Shown one piece after another: positions 1 through 11,661 of a stretch of DNA of 45,964 bases. Below the pieces are notes generated by a model, which did no database searches, was not told the origin of the DNA, and worked only from the letters and a program-made list of their open reading frames with translations. Each line of letters opens with the position of its first letter. Position 1 is the first letter of the stretch. Position numbers and translations under genes: made by a program. Location of the stretch: assembly GCF_000702705.1 (NCBI RefSeq), contig NZ_JNJG01000011.1:1-45964 (forward strand), given 5' to 3'. The DNA comes from Mycoplasma simbae ATCC 49888. Its GTDB lineage: Bacteria > Bacillota_I > Bacilli_A > Mycoplasmatales > Metamycoplasmataceae.

Positions 1-11
1 AATTAAAATAA

Positions 12-50
12 ATAAAAAAACAACGTGCTCAACCAAGAGTTTGCACGTTG
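12..50 (-). terminator. Intrinsic terminator, minus strand
   Basis: An 8-bp perfect stem (CAACGTGC at 21-28, GCACGTTG at 43-50) is followed on the minus strand by a run of seven T. It probably ends the transcript of the restriction endonuclease gene. The rest of 1-159 holds no gene that I can see. Confidence 0.6.
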
Positions 51-98
51 TAATATAATAAAAGTAAGTGTTGCACTTGAACCTTCATTATAGGAAAG

Positions 99-121
99 CC
101 AACTTCAAAGTTGGTTTTTTA
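99..121 (+). terminator. Intrinsic terminator, plus strand
   Basis: CCAACTT...AAGTTGG stem followed by TTTTTT on the plus strand. Its gene would lie to the left of the window, or it ends a short RNA beginning near the TATAAT-like sequence around 54-59; neither is certain. Confidence 0.55.
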
Positions 122-159
122 CATTTTATTGAACAAATTCAGTATTTTTTCAATAAATA

Positions 160-1074
160 TTATTTTTCTTTACCTAATTGTTCAATGTAAAAATCTTTGA
201 CAAATTTATGCTCAGCATGCTTATCTATTTGTTTATTGATCATTTCATTAATAATTTTCTTGTTTTCAAGCGTATGATTAAATCCATTTCATTTTGATTC
301 ATTATTTAGACAAATCTCAATTAAATCTTCAAAAGTCAGCACTCTGTGATTATCTTTATACTTAGTTTCCTTGATACGTTTAGTAGTTGTGACTTGTACA
401 TTGGCTTCATAGAGTGTGTTCAATACATCATTACTTATTGATTCGTCTAGTGTAGCCAAAAACATTTCTCTAGCACCCGTACGACCCATTTCTTCAGGAA
501 CCTCTTGCCAACGTTCTCTTAATGTTGTTTTAGCACTTATCAATACTGCATTGCGTTTATTTACAATATATTCAACAACACCAGGAGAAACAACATCAAC
601 CATTTTGCCAAGGCCTTTACTTAAAAATTCTTGTGTACCCACATTACCTTGACTATCTAAACGAATACCACTGCCCATTAAAATCAATTCAATTATTGCT
701 TCGAACTCTTTTCCAGCACGACTACGCCGGCTTTGAGTATTTGATAAACTTAAAGCATAAATATAATCAGAATAGTTTTCAACAAAGGTGCATATAGCAC
801 TAACCACGTCATGATCGTTGATGTTTAAATCATTAATCAGAATTTTAAGCATTTCTGAGGTGAATTGCTTTTCAATAGGTAAATATTTATTTCAGCAATT
901 TAAACGTAATTGTTCAATAAGGGCACTTGCATTTTTAATAAATTCTACTTTACCTACCTTATCAAAACCAAGCTCGACAAAGATATCATAAACATATTGG
1001 TATGGTTGCTCAAAATATTTAACTCTTTGCTCCTTTATATATTGTTTGTACTTTTTTGTAGTTATTTTTTTCAT
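160..1074 (-). CDS. Type II restriction endonuclease, SsoII/Ecl18kI-like (predicted CCNGG class)
   Basis: 304 aa when two in-frame TGA codons are read as Trp (Trp61 at 892-894 and one at 289-291); ATG at 1072-1074, TAA at 160-162. The likely nuclease active site is Asp160 (in MVDVV), Lys182 (in SAKTT) and Glu195, a PD-(D/E)xK arrangement in which K and E are 13 residues apart. As I remember it, Ecl18kI is 305 aa with D160, K182 and E195, so both length and residue numbers match closely. The arginine-rich SRRSR motif at 115-119 resembles the DNA-reading segment of the EcoRII/PspGI/SsoII group, which recognise sites with a CC..GG frame. Divergent from the methyltransferase, 89 bp apart. Family assignment is firm; the exact recognition site is an inference. 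Confidence 0.85.
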
Positions 1075-1101
1075 TTTTATCCCCTTTTACTTCCTAAATG
1101 C

Positions 1102-1132
1102 TATAATGTGTTAATAAGCGGACAAATAGTCC
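1102..1132 (+). promoter_or_regulatory. MTase promoter -10 and GGAC-N5-GTCC operator
   Basis: TATAAT at 1102-1107 is the likely -10 for the methyltransferase. Just downstream, GGACAAATAGTCC (1120-1132) is an inverted repeat with GGAC half-sites. M.SsoII is known to bind an operator with GGAC/GTCC half-sites through its N-terminal HTH, repressing its own gene and favouring the nuclease gene. The site lies between the two divergent starts, exactly where such a switch would sit. Confidence 0.7.
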
Positions 1133-1163
1133 TAAATTAATAACTAAAACATTCGGAGTTTAT

Positions 1164-2330
1164 ATGTCAATTATATTACACAACGACGTAAGTAAATTTG
1201 CTAAATTAGTAAAGGAAAAAAGACACAGGTTAAATATGACTCAAAAAGAGTTTGCAGATGCAATAGGTATGCCAAAATTTGGAGATAGAACCATAAGACG
1301 ATGAGAAAACGGTGAATCCTATCCGTCACAATTGGAATTGAACGCAATTCTTTCTTTTCCTGAATCTACACCATTTCCAAATATTGATAATGCTCCATAC
1401 AAAATGATAGATTTGTTTGCTGGAATAGGCGGAACTAGACTAGGTTTTTATCAAACTGGTAAAGTAAATATAGTTTTTAGCAGTGAAATTGATAAATTTG
1501 CCGCTAAAACATACAAAATAAACTATGGAGAAGATGTTAGTGGGGATATTACCAAAATAAGTTCGAACGATATTCCTGACCATGATATCTTGGTAGCCGG
1601 ATTTCCTTGTCAAGCTTTTTCACAAGCTGGTAAAAAACTAGGCTTTGAAGACACAAGAGGTACATTATTCTTTGAAATTGCCAGAATACTTAATGACAAA
1701 AAACCAAAGTGCTTTTTGCTAGAAAACGTTAGAAATTTAGTAACACACAACAGAAAGCAAACATTTAAAACAATATTACAAACCTTAGATGAATTAGGTT
1801 ACAAGGTTTTTTATAAATTGCTAAAAGCAAAAGATTTTGGCGTGCCACAAAACCGTGAACGAATTTACATTGTTGGTTTTGACCAAAATTCAGTAAAAAA
1901 TATTGAAAAATTCAAATTTCCTGAGCCTTTAAAACTGCAAACAAGTGTAGGCAACATACTTGAAACAAATGTTGATGACAAATATACAATTTCAGATTTA
2001 CTTTGAAAAGGGCATCAACGCCGTAAAAAAGAACACAAGCTAAAAGGCAATGGTTTTGGCTTTAGTTTATTCAATGCACAGAGTTTATACGCCAATACTT
2101 TATCCGCTAGATATTACAAAGATGGAAGTGAAATACTTATTGATCAACAAGGCAAAAATCCACGTAAATTAACTCCACGTGAAGCAGCTCGCCTGCAAGG
2201 ATTTCCAGATGAGTTTATTATTCCTGTTAGTGATACTCAAAGCTATAAGCAATTTGGCAATTCAGTTGCTGTGCCTGTAATTAATGCGATTGCTAAAGAA
2301 ATTATCAAAATTCTTGATGAGCAAAAATAG
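1164..2330 (+). CDS. C5-cytosine DNA methyltransferase with N-terminal HTH regulator domain
   Basis: 388 aa; ATG at 1164 with GGAG at 1155-1158. Residues 1-55 form an XRE-type HTH ([20 protein letters not shown], then an IRRW turn with TGA Trp). The catalytic part has motif I DLFAGIGG (83-90), motif IV FPCQAFS (147-153, catalytic Cys149), motif VI ENVRNL (187-192), motif [15 protein letters not shown] (229-239), and motifs IX/X (EAARLQGFP and [10 protein letters not shown]) near the C terminus. It methylates cytosine C5 within the site cut by the divergent nuclease. HTH plus MTase is the layout of M.SsoII and M.EcoRII, and the HTH probably binds the GGAC operator upstream. A TGA near 2004 is Trp, not a stop; the gene looks intact. 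Confidence 0.93.
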
Positions 2331-2340
2331 GAATATAAAA

Positions 2341-2370
2341 ACAACTCGCGTGAGTTGTTTTTAGTTTTTT
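2341..2370 (+). terminator. Intrinsic terminator after the MTase gene
   Basis: ACAACTC (2341-2347) pairs with GAGTTGT (2352-2358), followed by a T-rich run. It lies between the convergent MTase gene and the opp transcript. Confidence 0.75.
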
Positions 2371-2388
2371 CAACAAATTTTGTTGATT

Positions 2389-2868
2389 TTATGCGTAAAT
2401 TAGAATTATTCCAGTTACTAACACAACTATACCAATAGCGATTAAAAACATATAGATTAGTTGGTTAGAACGAGATTGTTCTTTAAGTAAGTCTTTAGCT
2501 TGGTTTTCTTCAAGATTTTGTTGCATAATACGCAATGAAATTTTATCTTGCGAACTTAGGTTATTGCGTGAATTGATGCGATTCATTTCACGTTTAATTT
2601 TGGCATCACGTTTGTTTTGACTCATTGATCTAAGCGAAGAGCCTAGACCTTTACGAATCGAGATTAAAATGGTGCCATAAGCCAAATATCAACAGCCCAT
2701 TACCACTAAGGCATCACTGACAATGAAGCGATAATTAGATTCATAAGCACCTTTGTGACTTTGGTAAATTAATACGCTGGCCCCTAAGATTAAACCAATA
2801 CTTAACACAACTACAAAATGAATTGTTCTAAGTTTGCTAAAGCCTGCTTGGAAATAATTTCTAAGCAT
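2389..2868 (-). CDS. Small membrane protein at the end of the opp operon
   Basis: 159 aa (MLRNYFQAGF start). The ATG at 2866-2868 overlaps the oppF stop (ATGCTTAG), with AAAGGA just upstream, so it is translationally coupled. A TTG farther upstream would lengthen it by 23 residues but lacks a ribosome site. Two N-terminal membrane segments (HFVVVLSIGLILGASVLIY and about FIVSDALVVMGCWYLAYG), a basic, polar middle part (about residues 75-130, rich in K, R, N, Q), and a third segment close to the C terminus (LIYMFLIAIGIVVLV). One TGA Trp inside. I do not recognise the family; a role tied to peptide uptake is only suggested by position. Confidence 0.7.
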
Positions 2869-5311
2869 TTTGTCCTTTAAATTCTCAAGGATATAAGTTT
2901 GTTTGTTCACAATCAAAATTGTGTTCTTTTGCCCCAATTTTAGCTACTTTTAAGTTAAATGGAGCAGCTCATTGCTCAGCTTGCGAAGCTGTACCATAAA
3001 TAAAGTGTTCTGGTTCAACTTGGAATAATTCAGGCACGTTAGGGTATTGTTGTCCTTTAAAGTAATCTAACTCAAAGCTAATGTTTTCAAATTTTTCGTT
3101 GGCATTTGAAATTTTTGGAATCGCTTTAAAAAGATTAATTGTGTAAGGGTGAATTGGTTTAGCATACACTTTTTCAGTATCACCTGACTCAACCACTTTA
3201 CCATAGTGCATAATTTCCACACGATCAGCGATGTATTCAATCATTGATAAATCGTGGGCGATAAAGATCATACCAATATTTTTTTTCTCACATAAATCTT
3301 TAAGCAAGTTAACAACTTGAGCTTGAATCGAAATATCTAGCGAAGCAATTGGCTCATCAGCCACAATAACTTTAGGTTGAGTAATCAATGCACGTGCAAT
3401 AACAATTCTTTGACGTTGCCCACCTGAGAATTCATGTGGATAACGGAAAGCAAATTGTTTTAATAAACCAACATCTTCAAGTGATTTATAAATAGTTGTT
3501 TTAATCAATAAGTTAGTGATTAAAAATCTTGCTATAAAGTTACCTGATAATTTTTTAGCGATTTTAACAGCTTTAGAATCAGCAGCACGAGCTGTGTCAA
3601 TACCTAAAAGCACTTTGATTGCTCTCACGTCTCTTTTTAGGTATTTAGCTTCAATTTGGAATGATTTTAGCGTAGCTTGTTTAGATTTAACTTTAGTAGT
3701 GTACAGTTTAATTAGTTTTGAGTGTTCACTCAATTCTTGTTTAGATGCGTTATTTTGTTTTAGTTTGTTGAACTCTGCGTGTAAAAATGCAATAAAAGTT
3801 TTGTGTGCTTGCTCAACTAGTGCGTTAGCTTGTGTTTGCAAGTTTTTCAACTCGTAGTAACGATTTTGTTCTTGATCAACTAATTCACTTAGTTGCGCAA
3901 TCTTTTCATTGTGTTCAACAATATATTGCTCAAGCATTTGTTTGTTAACTTGAAGTGCTTTATCGTAAGCTTGTTTAGCCTTAGCAATATCTTCTTGGCT
4001 AGCAAATTTGTGATTTGCTACTGGAATGTTTTCGTTAGCATGAATTTGTTCACGTAATTGTGACAATGAATCTAAGTAGTGTTTAAAGTTTTGAGCATCG
4101 ACTTTAGTTCATTCTTCAAAGCAAAAATCAAATTTTTGTTCAATAACCTCTTTAATTTGTTCTTTTAGTTTTGGTGTGTAGTTTAAAGCTAATAAATGCT
4201 CGGTAAAGAAGTGTTTTGAATACTCTTGCAATTGTTCAATTACGGCTCTAACTTGTTGATAAGTTAGGTTTTTTAACTCAGATTTAAGTTTTTTGGTAAC
4301 TTTGTTTAGTTTTAAACTCAGCAATTGGTTTTTTAAATTGTGTGAGTAAATGTCTAATTTTGGAGCTACTCAACGTGCATTACGGTAAATTTGAGCATCT
4401 TTTTTGAACTCAACAATAAAGTTAGTAAAGGTGTTTGAGTTAGCAACTTTACGTTCTTTTCAAGCTTGCTCTAATTCTTTAATTTGTTGTTTATAAACAC
4501 GTACTTTTTCCAGTGCATTGTATTGTTTTAAAGTCATTTTTGACAATTGAATTGTCTTTAAGTAATGATCCTTAGCAGCTTTAAGTTCGCTTTCATCTAA
4601 TTCAAGATTTGAGTTTCTAAAATCAGCTTGTTTGTGGAAGTAAAAATTCATTAATTCGTCTGTATTGTAGTACATATTATTAACGATTTGACTTTCCATG
4701 TTTTGCTTGTGTTCTAAATAACCATAGTAAGCGTTGAAGTTATCTTCATATGATAAAGATTCATCAATTTTTCATGCTTGCAGTTTAGCTACCCACGGAG
4801 CAAAGAATTCTTTGGCTAAATCATTGATTGATTTAAGGTTTTGCAATTCTAAAGACTTGTATTTTTGTTGGAATGTGTAAAAATACATTTCTTTAATGTC
4901 GGTTCAATCTTTTAAGATATCTTTAATTTTGTTTTTGATAATACCATTAACCACTAAAGGTTCTTTTAAGGTTGAATAAATGTTTTTTTGACCGTTCAAT
5001 GACGCGTGTGGGTCTTGGAAAATCATTTGTACATTTTTACGCAAAAATTTAGTTTGTGCACGCGAAATTCTTTTACCACTAATAACTTTGCCATCTAGTG
5101 TAACAAAGCCGTTAAAGTCATCGTATAAACGCAGTAATGAACGTCCTACAGTGGTTTTACCTGAACCAGATTCACCAATTAGTCCAACAATTTCACCCTC
5201 GTGCAAGTTAAAACTTACATCGTTTACTGCTTTATTAACTATACCAGCGTTAGTAAAGTATTTTTTTAAGCCTTGGACTTCTAAAATTAATTTTGCATTA
5301 TCTTTCTTCAT
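2861..5311 (-). CDS. oppF: Oligopeptide ABC transporter ATP-binding protein OppF, with large insertion
   Basis: 816 aa after reading TGA as Trp across several apparent breaks. ATG at 5309-5311, inside the end of oppD (14-nt overlap). Walker A GESGSGKTT at 46-54 and FQDPHASLN (Q loop) come first; the signature SGGQRQR (about 629-635) and Walker B VIVADEP (about 649-655) come much later, followed by the usual OppF C-terminal region (PIHPYTINLFKAIP). Residues about 135-605, between Q loop and signature, are a long Lys/Gln/Glu-rich, probably coiled-coil insertion. Oversized OppF proteins are known in mycoplasmas (M. pneumoniae OppF is about 850 aa, as I recall), so this is not a frameshift fusion. 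Couples ATP hydrolysis to peptide import at the inner face of the membrane. Confidence 0.92.
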
Positions 5312-6395
5312 CGTTGTCAAATACCTTTCTAAAGCTATCAATACGAACTTTTAATTCGTTTGGTAATTCAATTTTTGGCGCATCTGGGTGTAATAATCAA
5401 GTCGCAGCAGCGTGGGTTGGTGAAACTGGCAGCAATGGTGGCTCTTTGTAAAAGTCAATTTCTAAAGCGTAATCGTTACGTGGAGCAAATGGGTCACCTA
5501 ATGGCAAGTTGGCCATGTCAGGAGGAGTTCCCTTAATTGAGTATAAACGGTGTTGACTGTTTTCGGGAATGGCTGAAATTAAAGCTCATGTGTATGGGTG
5601 ACGTGGGTCTGTGAAGATGTCTTTACGGCTACCACGCTCAACAATTCTACCTGCATACATTACGTAAATATAGTCGCAGAATTTAGCAACAACACTAATG
5701 TTGTGGCTAATTAAAATGATTGAAATATTCATGCTTTGACGAATACGTTCAAATAAAGCTAAAACTGAAGCTTGCACAGTTGGATCAAGTGCAGTTGTAG
5801 GTTCATCGGCGATAATTAATTTAGGTTTTAGGGCCACAACCATAGCAATAACTACACGTTGCTTCATCCCACCTGATAGTGTGTGTGGATAACGATCAAA
5901 TACGCCTTCAGCGTCTCTGATACCAAATTCATCTAGCAATGAAACTAGGTAGTTTCTTTTTTCTAGATAAGTTTTGCCTTTTCACTCCTCGTTTAAATTT
6001 AGCGCATCTAAAAGTTGCTTACCAATTTTACGAGTTGGGTTAAGTGAAGTTAAAGGATCTTGGGGAATATAGCCAATGTATTGGCCTCTGATTTTTTGTC
6101 ATTGTTTATCATTTTTGAATTTAGTTAAATCAATGCCATCAATTTGCATTTTATCTGCTAAAAAGTAAGCACCTTCATTAACATTAATTAACGCCTTGCT
6201 AGTTACTGATTTACCTGAACCAGATTCACCAACAAGTCCAACTATTTCACCACTTTTAATGGTTAAATCTAAGCCTCTAACAATTCTAATAAAGCTTTTG
6301 CGTCCGTTTTTAAAGTCAACTCTTAAGTTTTCTACTTGCAATAATTTATCGCTAGTAGTGCTTTGAGGGTCTAAATTTTGTTTGTTTTCACTCAT
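5298..6395 (-). CDS. oppD: Oligopeptide ABC transporter ATP-binding protein OppD
   Basis: 365 aa; ATG at 6393-6395 with GGAG seven bases upstream; TAA at 5298-5300. Walker A GESGSGKS (56-63), signature LSGGMKQR (173-180), Walker B IIADEP (about 194-199), H loop in ILISHN, then the RHPYTW segment and a proline-rich tail typical of OppD/DppD. In-frame TGA codons near 6099 and 5586 are Trp. Partner of OppF in the heterodimeric ATPase driving the OppB/OppC pore; its stop overlaps the oppF start. Confidence 0.95.
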
Positions 6396-6403
6396 TTTAT
6401 CTC

Positions 6404-7654
6404 CTATCTTTTGACTTTAATAACTTTTGGATCAAGAGCATCGTGTAAGCCCACAGCAATGAATTGTAAGCTAATAGAAATTCCTAATAGAATTGAGGCT
6501 GGCAGAATTAACAATCATGCATTTTCGTTAGATGCGTCTAGGTTATCCAGCATGAATTTACCTAAGTTAGCAGAACTATCATCTTTGAAAAATCCAAGGA
6601 AGGCTAACGAAGCCACGCTTAAAATAACGCTTGGAATTCTTCTTACATAGCTCATAGCAATTTTTCCTAAAATTGCAGGCAAGGCGTGTAAAAAGATTTG
6701 TCTAGATTCACTTGCACCTATACTTTTAGCCGCAATAATGTATTCTTCATCTTTAACTGTAATAATGAATAAACGTGTAACGCCAATTGGGCCTGTTCAA
6801 CCAACGAATAATAATCCTGCGATTAGCACTCATGGGTTTGTTCCTCAAATGGTAACAAATAATAGCAATCAAATAATTGAAGGTGGCGAAGTGAAGATTT
6901 CAATCACACGCATCATAAATGTATCTAATCATTTACCGGTGTTAAAACCTAAATATGCTCCTACAAACACACCAATAACAATTTCAACTGTAGCGACAAA
7001 TAAAGCAATAGCAATTGATTCAAGTGTACCTTTTCATACTGTTGTTCAAATGTCAGCGCCAAGTTTGTTGGTACCAAAGTAGGTTTGCAAGGTTGGAATT
7101 GTTGATTTAAGTTGAGCAACTACTTCAGGAGTAATTGCGTTTGAACCGTGCAATTCTTCATAGGCTCTTAGTTTTGAATAAAGTTGAGCACCTTCAAAGA
7201 ATGTATAGGCGTTGTAGTAAATAATTTGGTTAGGAACAATGTGTTTGTGAGTTAAGTATGGCTCCATAAACTCTTTAAAGGAAGCATTTTGTCAAGCACG
7301 CACAGACTGAATTACTGTTTGGCTAGTTGATTCTTTTCAAGGATCAAAGATTGGTGGTAATGATTGAAAGTTAGCAACTTTTTGATTATTTTCTCAGTAG
7401 TGATCAATAGTTAGTGTAGCTGGATAAGGAGAGATGTAAGTAACAATTATTGAAGCTAAAATAATGCTCAAAAACACTATAAAAGCAATCAATACGGCTG
7501 GGTTAGTGAAAAAACGTTTGAAAATTTCAAGAATTAAAATTTTAGGTTTACCAGCAATGTTGTTGCTGATTTTTTCATCACGTGAAAGCGTAATTTTACT
7601 TGCTAATTCATCACTGATGCCGTATTTTTTATTAAACAAATGATTTTGCTCCAT
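6404..7654 (-). CDS. oppC: Oligopeptide ABC transporter permease OppC
   Basis: 416 aa; ATG at 7652-7654 with a strong AAAGGAGGG site; TAG at 6404-6406. The N-terminal region has the cytoplasmic stretch and first membrane segment typical of OppC (FFTNPAVLIAFIVFLSIIL), an extracytoplasmic region, and then the permease membrane segments. Several TGA Trp codons. The oppB stop lies 2 nt upstream of this start and the oppD RBS overlaps its end, so it is in the middle of a tightly packed operon. Confidence 0.92.
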
Positions 7655-7656
7655 AA

Positions 7657-8703
7657 TTATTGCCCTCCTTTCGTTAGTGCGTTATATTCAAGTTGTCTCA
7701 TTTTACGTGCGTGTCAAATCATTGATAATGAAATTCCACTGCTTGCTTGGTATTTAATTCTTGGGTCAATGAATGGGTATGAAATATCCACGATTACTTG
7801 CGTAAATAAACCTAAAGCTGTAAAGAAGAACACGTTAAACATAACAACGTTAATTTCCCCGGCTGGGAATGAGTTGGCAATGATACTTGCGGATCCAGGA
7901 ATGAATCAGAATTTTTCAACAATAATTGAGCCAGAAAGCAAAATAATGTATGAAGGAATAATGATTGTTGCCAACGGAATCGAAATGTTTCTTAGCACAT
8001 ATTTTCTAAAGATTGCTCCAGCTGAAAGACCTTTAGTTTTGGCAATTAAAACATAATTTGATGTAAGCACAGTAACTACTTGGTTACGTGCGTATAGAGT
8101 ATATCCAGCTAGTGAGCCTAGTGAAACGACCACAATAGCTGGAATTATTGACTTGATAGTATCGCCTCAGCCTGCACCAATTTCTTCTGGTGAGACAAAA
8201 CGAATATCAAAGCCGATTTTTTGAAACACATTTAATAGCATTGGTGCCAAGATAAAGCTTGGCACAGCAATAAACACAAACACAAAGCCGCTGATTGCAT
8301 TATCTATTCAACTTCCCCGTTTGTATCCTGCTCACACTCCTAACAAGATTCCAGCAAAGGCTGAAATAATAAATGAAGGAAGCGAAACTAGAATACTTCA
8401 ACCTAGAGGTTTGAAGAATAGCTCAGGAATGGTGCTATAGTCGGCTTTTTGGAAAAAGATTTGACCATAGTCGGCTCTAAAGAAACGACTAAAGTAATCA
8501 ATAATTTTAGAAATAATTGGTGTAGCGTTGTATTGCATTGATAATGCTTCTAGAGCTTTACGTTTTGCGTTATCACTTTCACTAATTAATGCGATTTCAA
8601 AAGGGTTTTTAATGAACAAAACAATTAGTGTATATGAGAAAAGTAGAACAATAAATAGCGTAAGAATGGCCAGGGCCATTCTTTTCGCAAAATATTTAAA
8701 CAT
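7657..8703 (-). CDS. oppB: Oligopeptide ABC transporter permease OppB
   Basis: 348 aa; ATG at 8701-8703; TAA at 7657-7659, ending KGGQ. Starts MFKYFAKRMALAILTLFIV, the first membrane segment of OppB/DppB permeases, and has the conserved cytoplasmic loop region (LIAKTKGLSAGAIFRKYVL) that contacts the ATPases, with the expected downstream membrane segments. TGA Trp codons near 8398 and 7906. Lies directly after oppA. Confidence 0.93.
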
Positions 8704-8721
8704 AAATTAGTAAACTAATAA

Positions 8722-11523
8722 CTATTTTTTAGTAACTGGTTTGTCTTGTTCTACTTCAATATCCATTTCTCAAGTTCTTTCAGTACCTGTGAATGGGAAT
8801 TTGTAGTGTTTGTTAATTAGAACTGGGTTGAATCCTTCAACTGAAACACCTTTTTGACGACCAGCTGTTAGTCCATGTCATAGTCTGAATTCTTTAACTA
8901 CTTCTAGAATTTGTGCGTTGGTTAAAGTTTGCACATAGCTGTTTAGGAAACGAGCTGAAAGTGTTGGTAAGTCAACGTTAGTTGCTTTAACTTGATCTTG
9001 AGTTAATTCAACTACTTGACCTTGCTCATTAATTGTGTAGTGGTCTAGGTGTTCGTGTAGTTTTCATAGACCTAATAGAGAAGTGTCTTTTAGTTTGTCA
9101 ATGTCAATTGAAAGTGTGAATGCACCTTTTTCAACTTCAGCTTTAATTCATTTGTTGAATTCTTCACTTAATTTGAATAGAGCTGGTAATGATGCTTTTA
9201 GTTTGGCTTGGCTAGCTGCGGCTGTAGCATCCGCTGTAGTTTGAGAAAGAATTAATAATGGTAATGTTGAGTGGTATGAGTTCACAATACCGTCTAGTCC
9301 TGAACCAACGTTGTCAGCATCATAGCTTCAACCACCGATAGCAAATGGTGATCTACCACTTAGGTGTTGTTCTCAGAATGTAGATGCTTGTTCACGTTCG
9401 TATTTAACACCTTTCATGTCTAAACGTGGGTCTAATTCTTTGTATAGCGCAGGTAACAATTTGTAAATTTGTTCAAATTGAACTGGGTTTCAGTTAATTC
9501 AACGGTATGTTTGTTGTCATGAAACTTTTTCGTCTTTTCCAATACCTGCTTCATCTAGAAGTTTTTTAATTTCAGCTTTAATTTCAGCAAAGTGTGGTGA
9601 TTTTAGTTTATCTAGTTCACTTTGAGAATCAATTACTGCACGTACATAGTCAGCTGAAGTTTTTTCAGTTGATAATGTTAGATCTGATTTAATGAATTTT
9701 AGTTTGTGTAATTCTTCGTATGCTTCACGTGGTGTTTTGTATTCAGCTGTTGCTTGGTCTGTACCACCAATTTTTGAGTCTTGAGCAACATAAGCTACTC
9801 ACATTTTACTTTTTGATTCAGTTGCAAATCTTGTAACTTGTTCATAGTTAATAGCTGCTGAAAGCAATGATCTAAAGGCAACACCTTTACCAGTGAATAG
9901 ACTTACTAAGTCTGCTGAACCTTTAAGTGCATCTTTAACTAATTGTTCTTTAGTTTTACCGTAAGCTACTCTAGCGAAGTTGTCGTTGTAGGTAATTGAA
10001 TCAAGAGCTTTTTTCAATTGAGCCGGGTCTTCTGGGTTGAATTTAACTAATTTACCATCTTTTGTTGTTTCATCTAAATCTCTAACTGCTGGCAATAATT
10101 CTCAACCTTGTTCTGAAGCTAAAGTTCCTTTGTTTAAAGCTTGGTTGTATTCTAGTCCGTGTAGATGTGGTGCTTTAACAATTTCTTTTTGTAATTTTTC
10201 TTCAACGTTGTTTCAACCTAATTTAGCAAATCTACCTTTTGAGTAGTCATCTCATAGGAACGCTTTAAATGCTGATGCATCACCTTGACCTTGGTATCTT
10301 AGAGCTAAGTTTTGTACAGATTTTGGTGATTTAACAAACTCTTGGTCGTGGTAGAATGGGTTGATTGTTCATCTTTCTTCTTGAGCTGATGCAACATAAC
10401 CTTTGTATAAGTATGGTCCTGCGTATAGAACATCTTCTTTGTTGAATCCGTATCAGTATGTACCAGTTCTAGCTAAGATGTTGTCAGCTGGAATGTTTTT
10501 AATTGCATCTTGAGATACTGTTGTTGCATTGTTGTTGAAAGGTTTTAATGTAGGGATTTTGTTTGTTCTTGTTAATTCTTCAATGTATTGACTAGGAGCT
10601 GCAACAAATTCTTTTGATGAAACAATTAAACCATCAATGAACAAGTCGAATTGACCTCTAGTAGCAGTTGGGGTTTTGTGGAAAGTAATTTTGCCATCTT
10701 CGATGAATGAAGCTTCATCACCAACTTTTGCATAGTCAACGTCGTATAGTCCATAGATGTATGAGTTAGGGTAACGTCTGTTTTCTGTATAGTATGTTGA
10801 ACCTTGAGAAGCTAATGATTTTAATAATGAGTCTAGTTCTTTAGTGTTTACACTTGTTCCACTAGCTGCTTTAGCACGATCAGCCACACCTAAAAGTTCT
10901 GTTCTTTTTAGTGAAATTCAAAAGTCTTTTGGCACAACATCATATTTAGTTTGTTCACCTTTGAAGTTTACTCATTTTTGACCTGTTTTAAGTTCAAATT
11001 GCAATTTAGTTGCATTTTTTAAAGCAGTGTCAAATGCGTCCGAGTTAATGCTTCTTTCATCGTTTGAACGACCTTGAATATAAGCTGAAGAGTATGCACC
11101 ATTAGTTGGTTGAACAGTTAAAGATGCATCGTCTTTGTCAAATTCTTTAACTGTACCGTCTGTTAAAGTAACAATAACTTTAGCCACGTATTCAAATTTG
11201 TAGCTTCATACTGATGGTTTTGTAACTTTGTATGTAACAGCACCTGTAGTTGCGTTTGCGTCACGTAAAATTTCAGGTTTGCCCACTGTTCTTTTACGTA
11301 GTAAGTATGCACCTAAAGTTTCTTTGTTAGTGTCTAAGAATCCACCGTATTCGTTTGAAGGGTCGGCTTCGAATTCGATAGGTTTAAATTCTGTGTTTGA
11401 TGCTGATCTAACTGTTCTAGTAGCAACGTAGTCTTCTTGAGTACCACACGCTACTGCCAATAAAGGAACTGAACCTAGTGCAGATACACCACCAAGAGAT
11501 AGTAATAATCTTGTTTTTTTCAT
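8722..11523 (-). CDS. oppA: Oligopeptide-binding lipoprotein OppA
   Basis: 933 aa; ATG at 11521-11523, TAG at 8722-8724 (end PVTKK). The signal peptide has a lipobox LLAVAC with the lipidated Cys26. The length fits mycoplasma OppA proteins (roughly 900-1000 aa), which are larger than OppA of other bacteria. Read with TGA as Trp; I checked the C-terminal 500 bases codon by codon and saw no TAA/TAG in frame. It captures peptides on the outer membrane surface and hands them to OppB/OppC. In some mycoplasmas OppA also acts as an ecto-ATPase and adhesin, which cannot be judged here. First gene of the operon, behind a structured leader. Confidence 0.93.
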
Positions 11524-11590
11524 AAATATCCTTATTTTTATTTTTAGTTGTTTATATAGTTAATATGTTATGTTATGCGCCATTGAGTTT

Positions 11591-11637
11591 TGTAAAAATA
11601 AAATTTTGTAAGACCTAAGCTTTAGTCTTACAAAATT
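11591..11637 (-). terminator. Riboswitch-linked terminator in the oppA leader
   Basis: A 13-bp perfect stem (AATTTTGTAAGAC at 11602-11614, GTCTTACAAAATT at 11625-11637) followed on the minus strand by TTATTTTTA. It stands about 25 bases 3' of the aptamer and 67 bases before the oppA start, with no gene between, so it works as an attenuator in the oppA leader. Confidence 0.8.
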
Positions 11638-11661
11638 AATAAGATTGTTATTAATATGTAA

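Noticed and set aside
416-652. Plus-strand open frame opposite the restriction endonuclease
   Set aside because: Antisense shadow with no ribosome site and unlikely protein composition.
289-894. Two separate short genes in the restriction endonuclease region
   Set aside because: They are in the same frame and joined through TGA Trp codons; the joined 304-aa protein has the right family length.
6378-8056. Plus-strand open frames opposite oppC and oppB
   Set aside because: They mirror hydrophobic codons of the permease genes and have no start signals.
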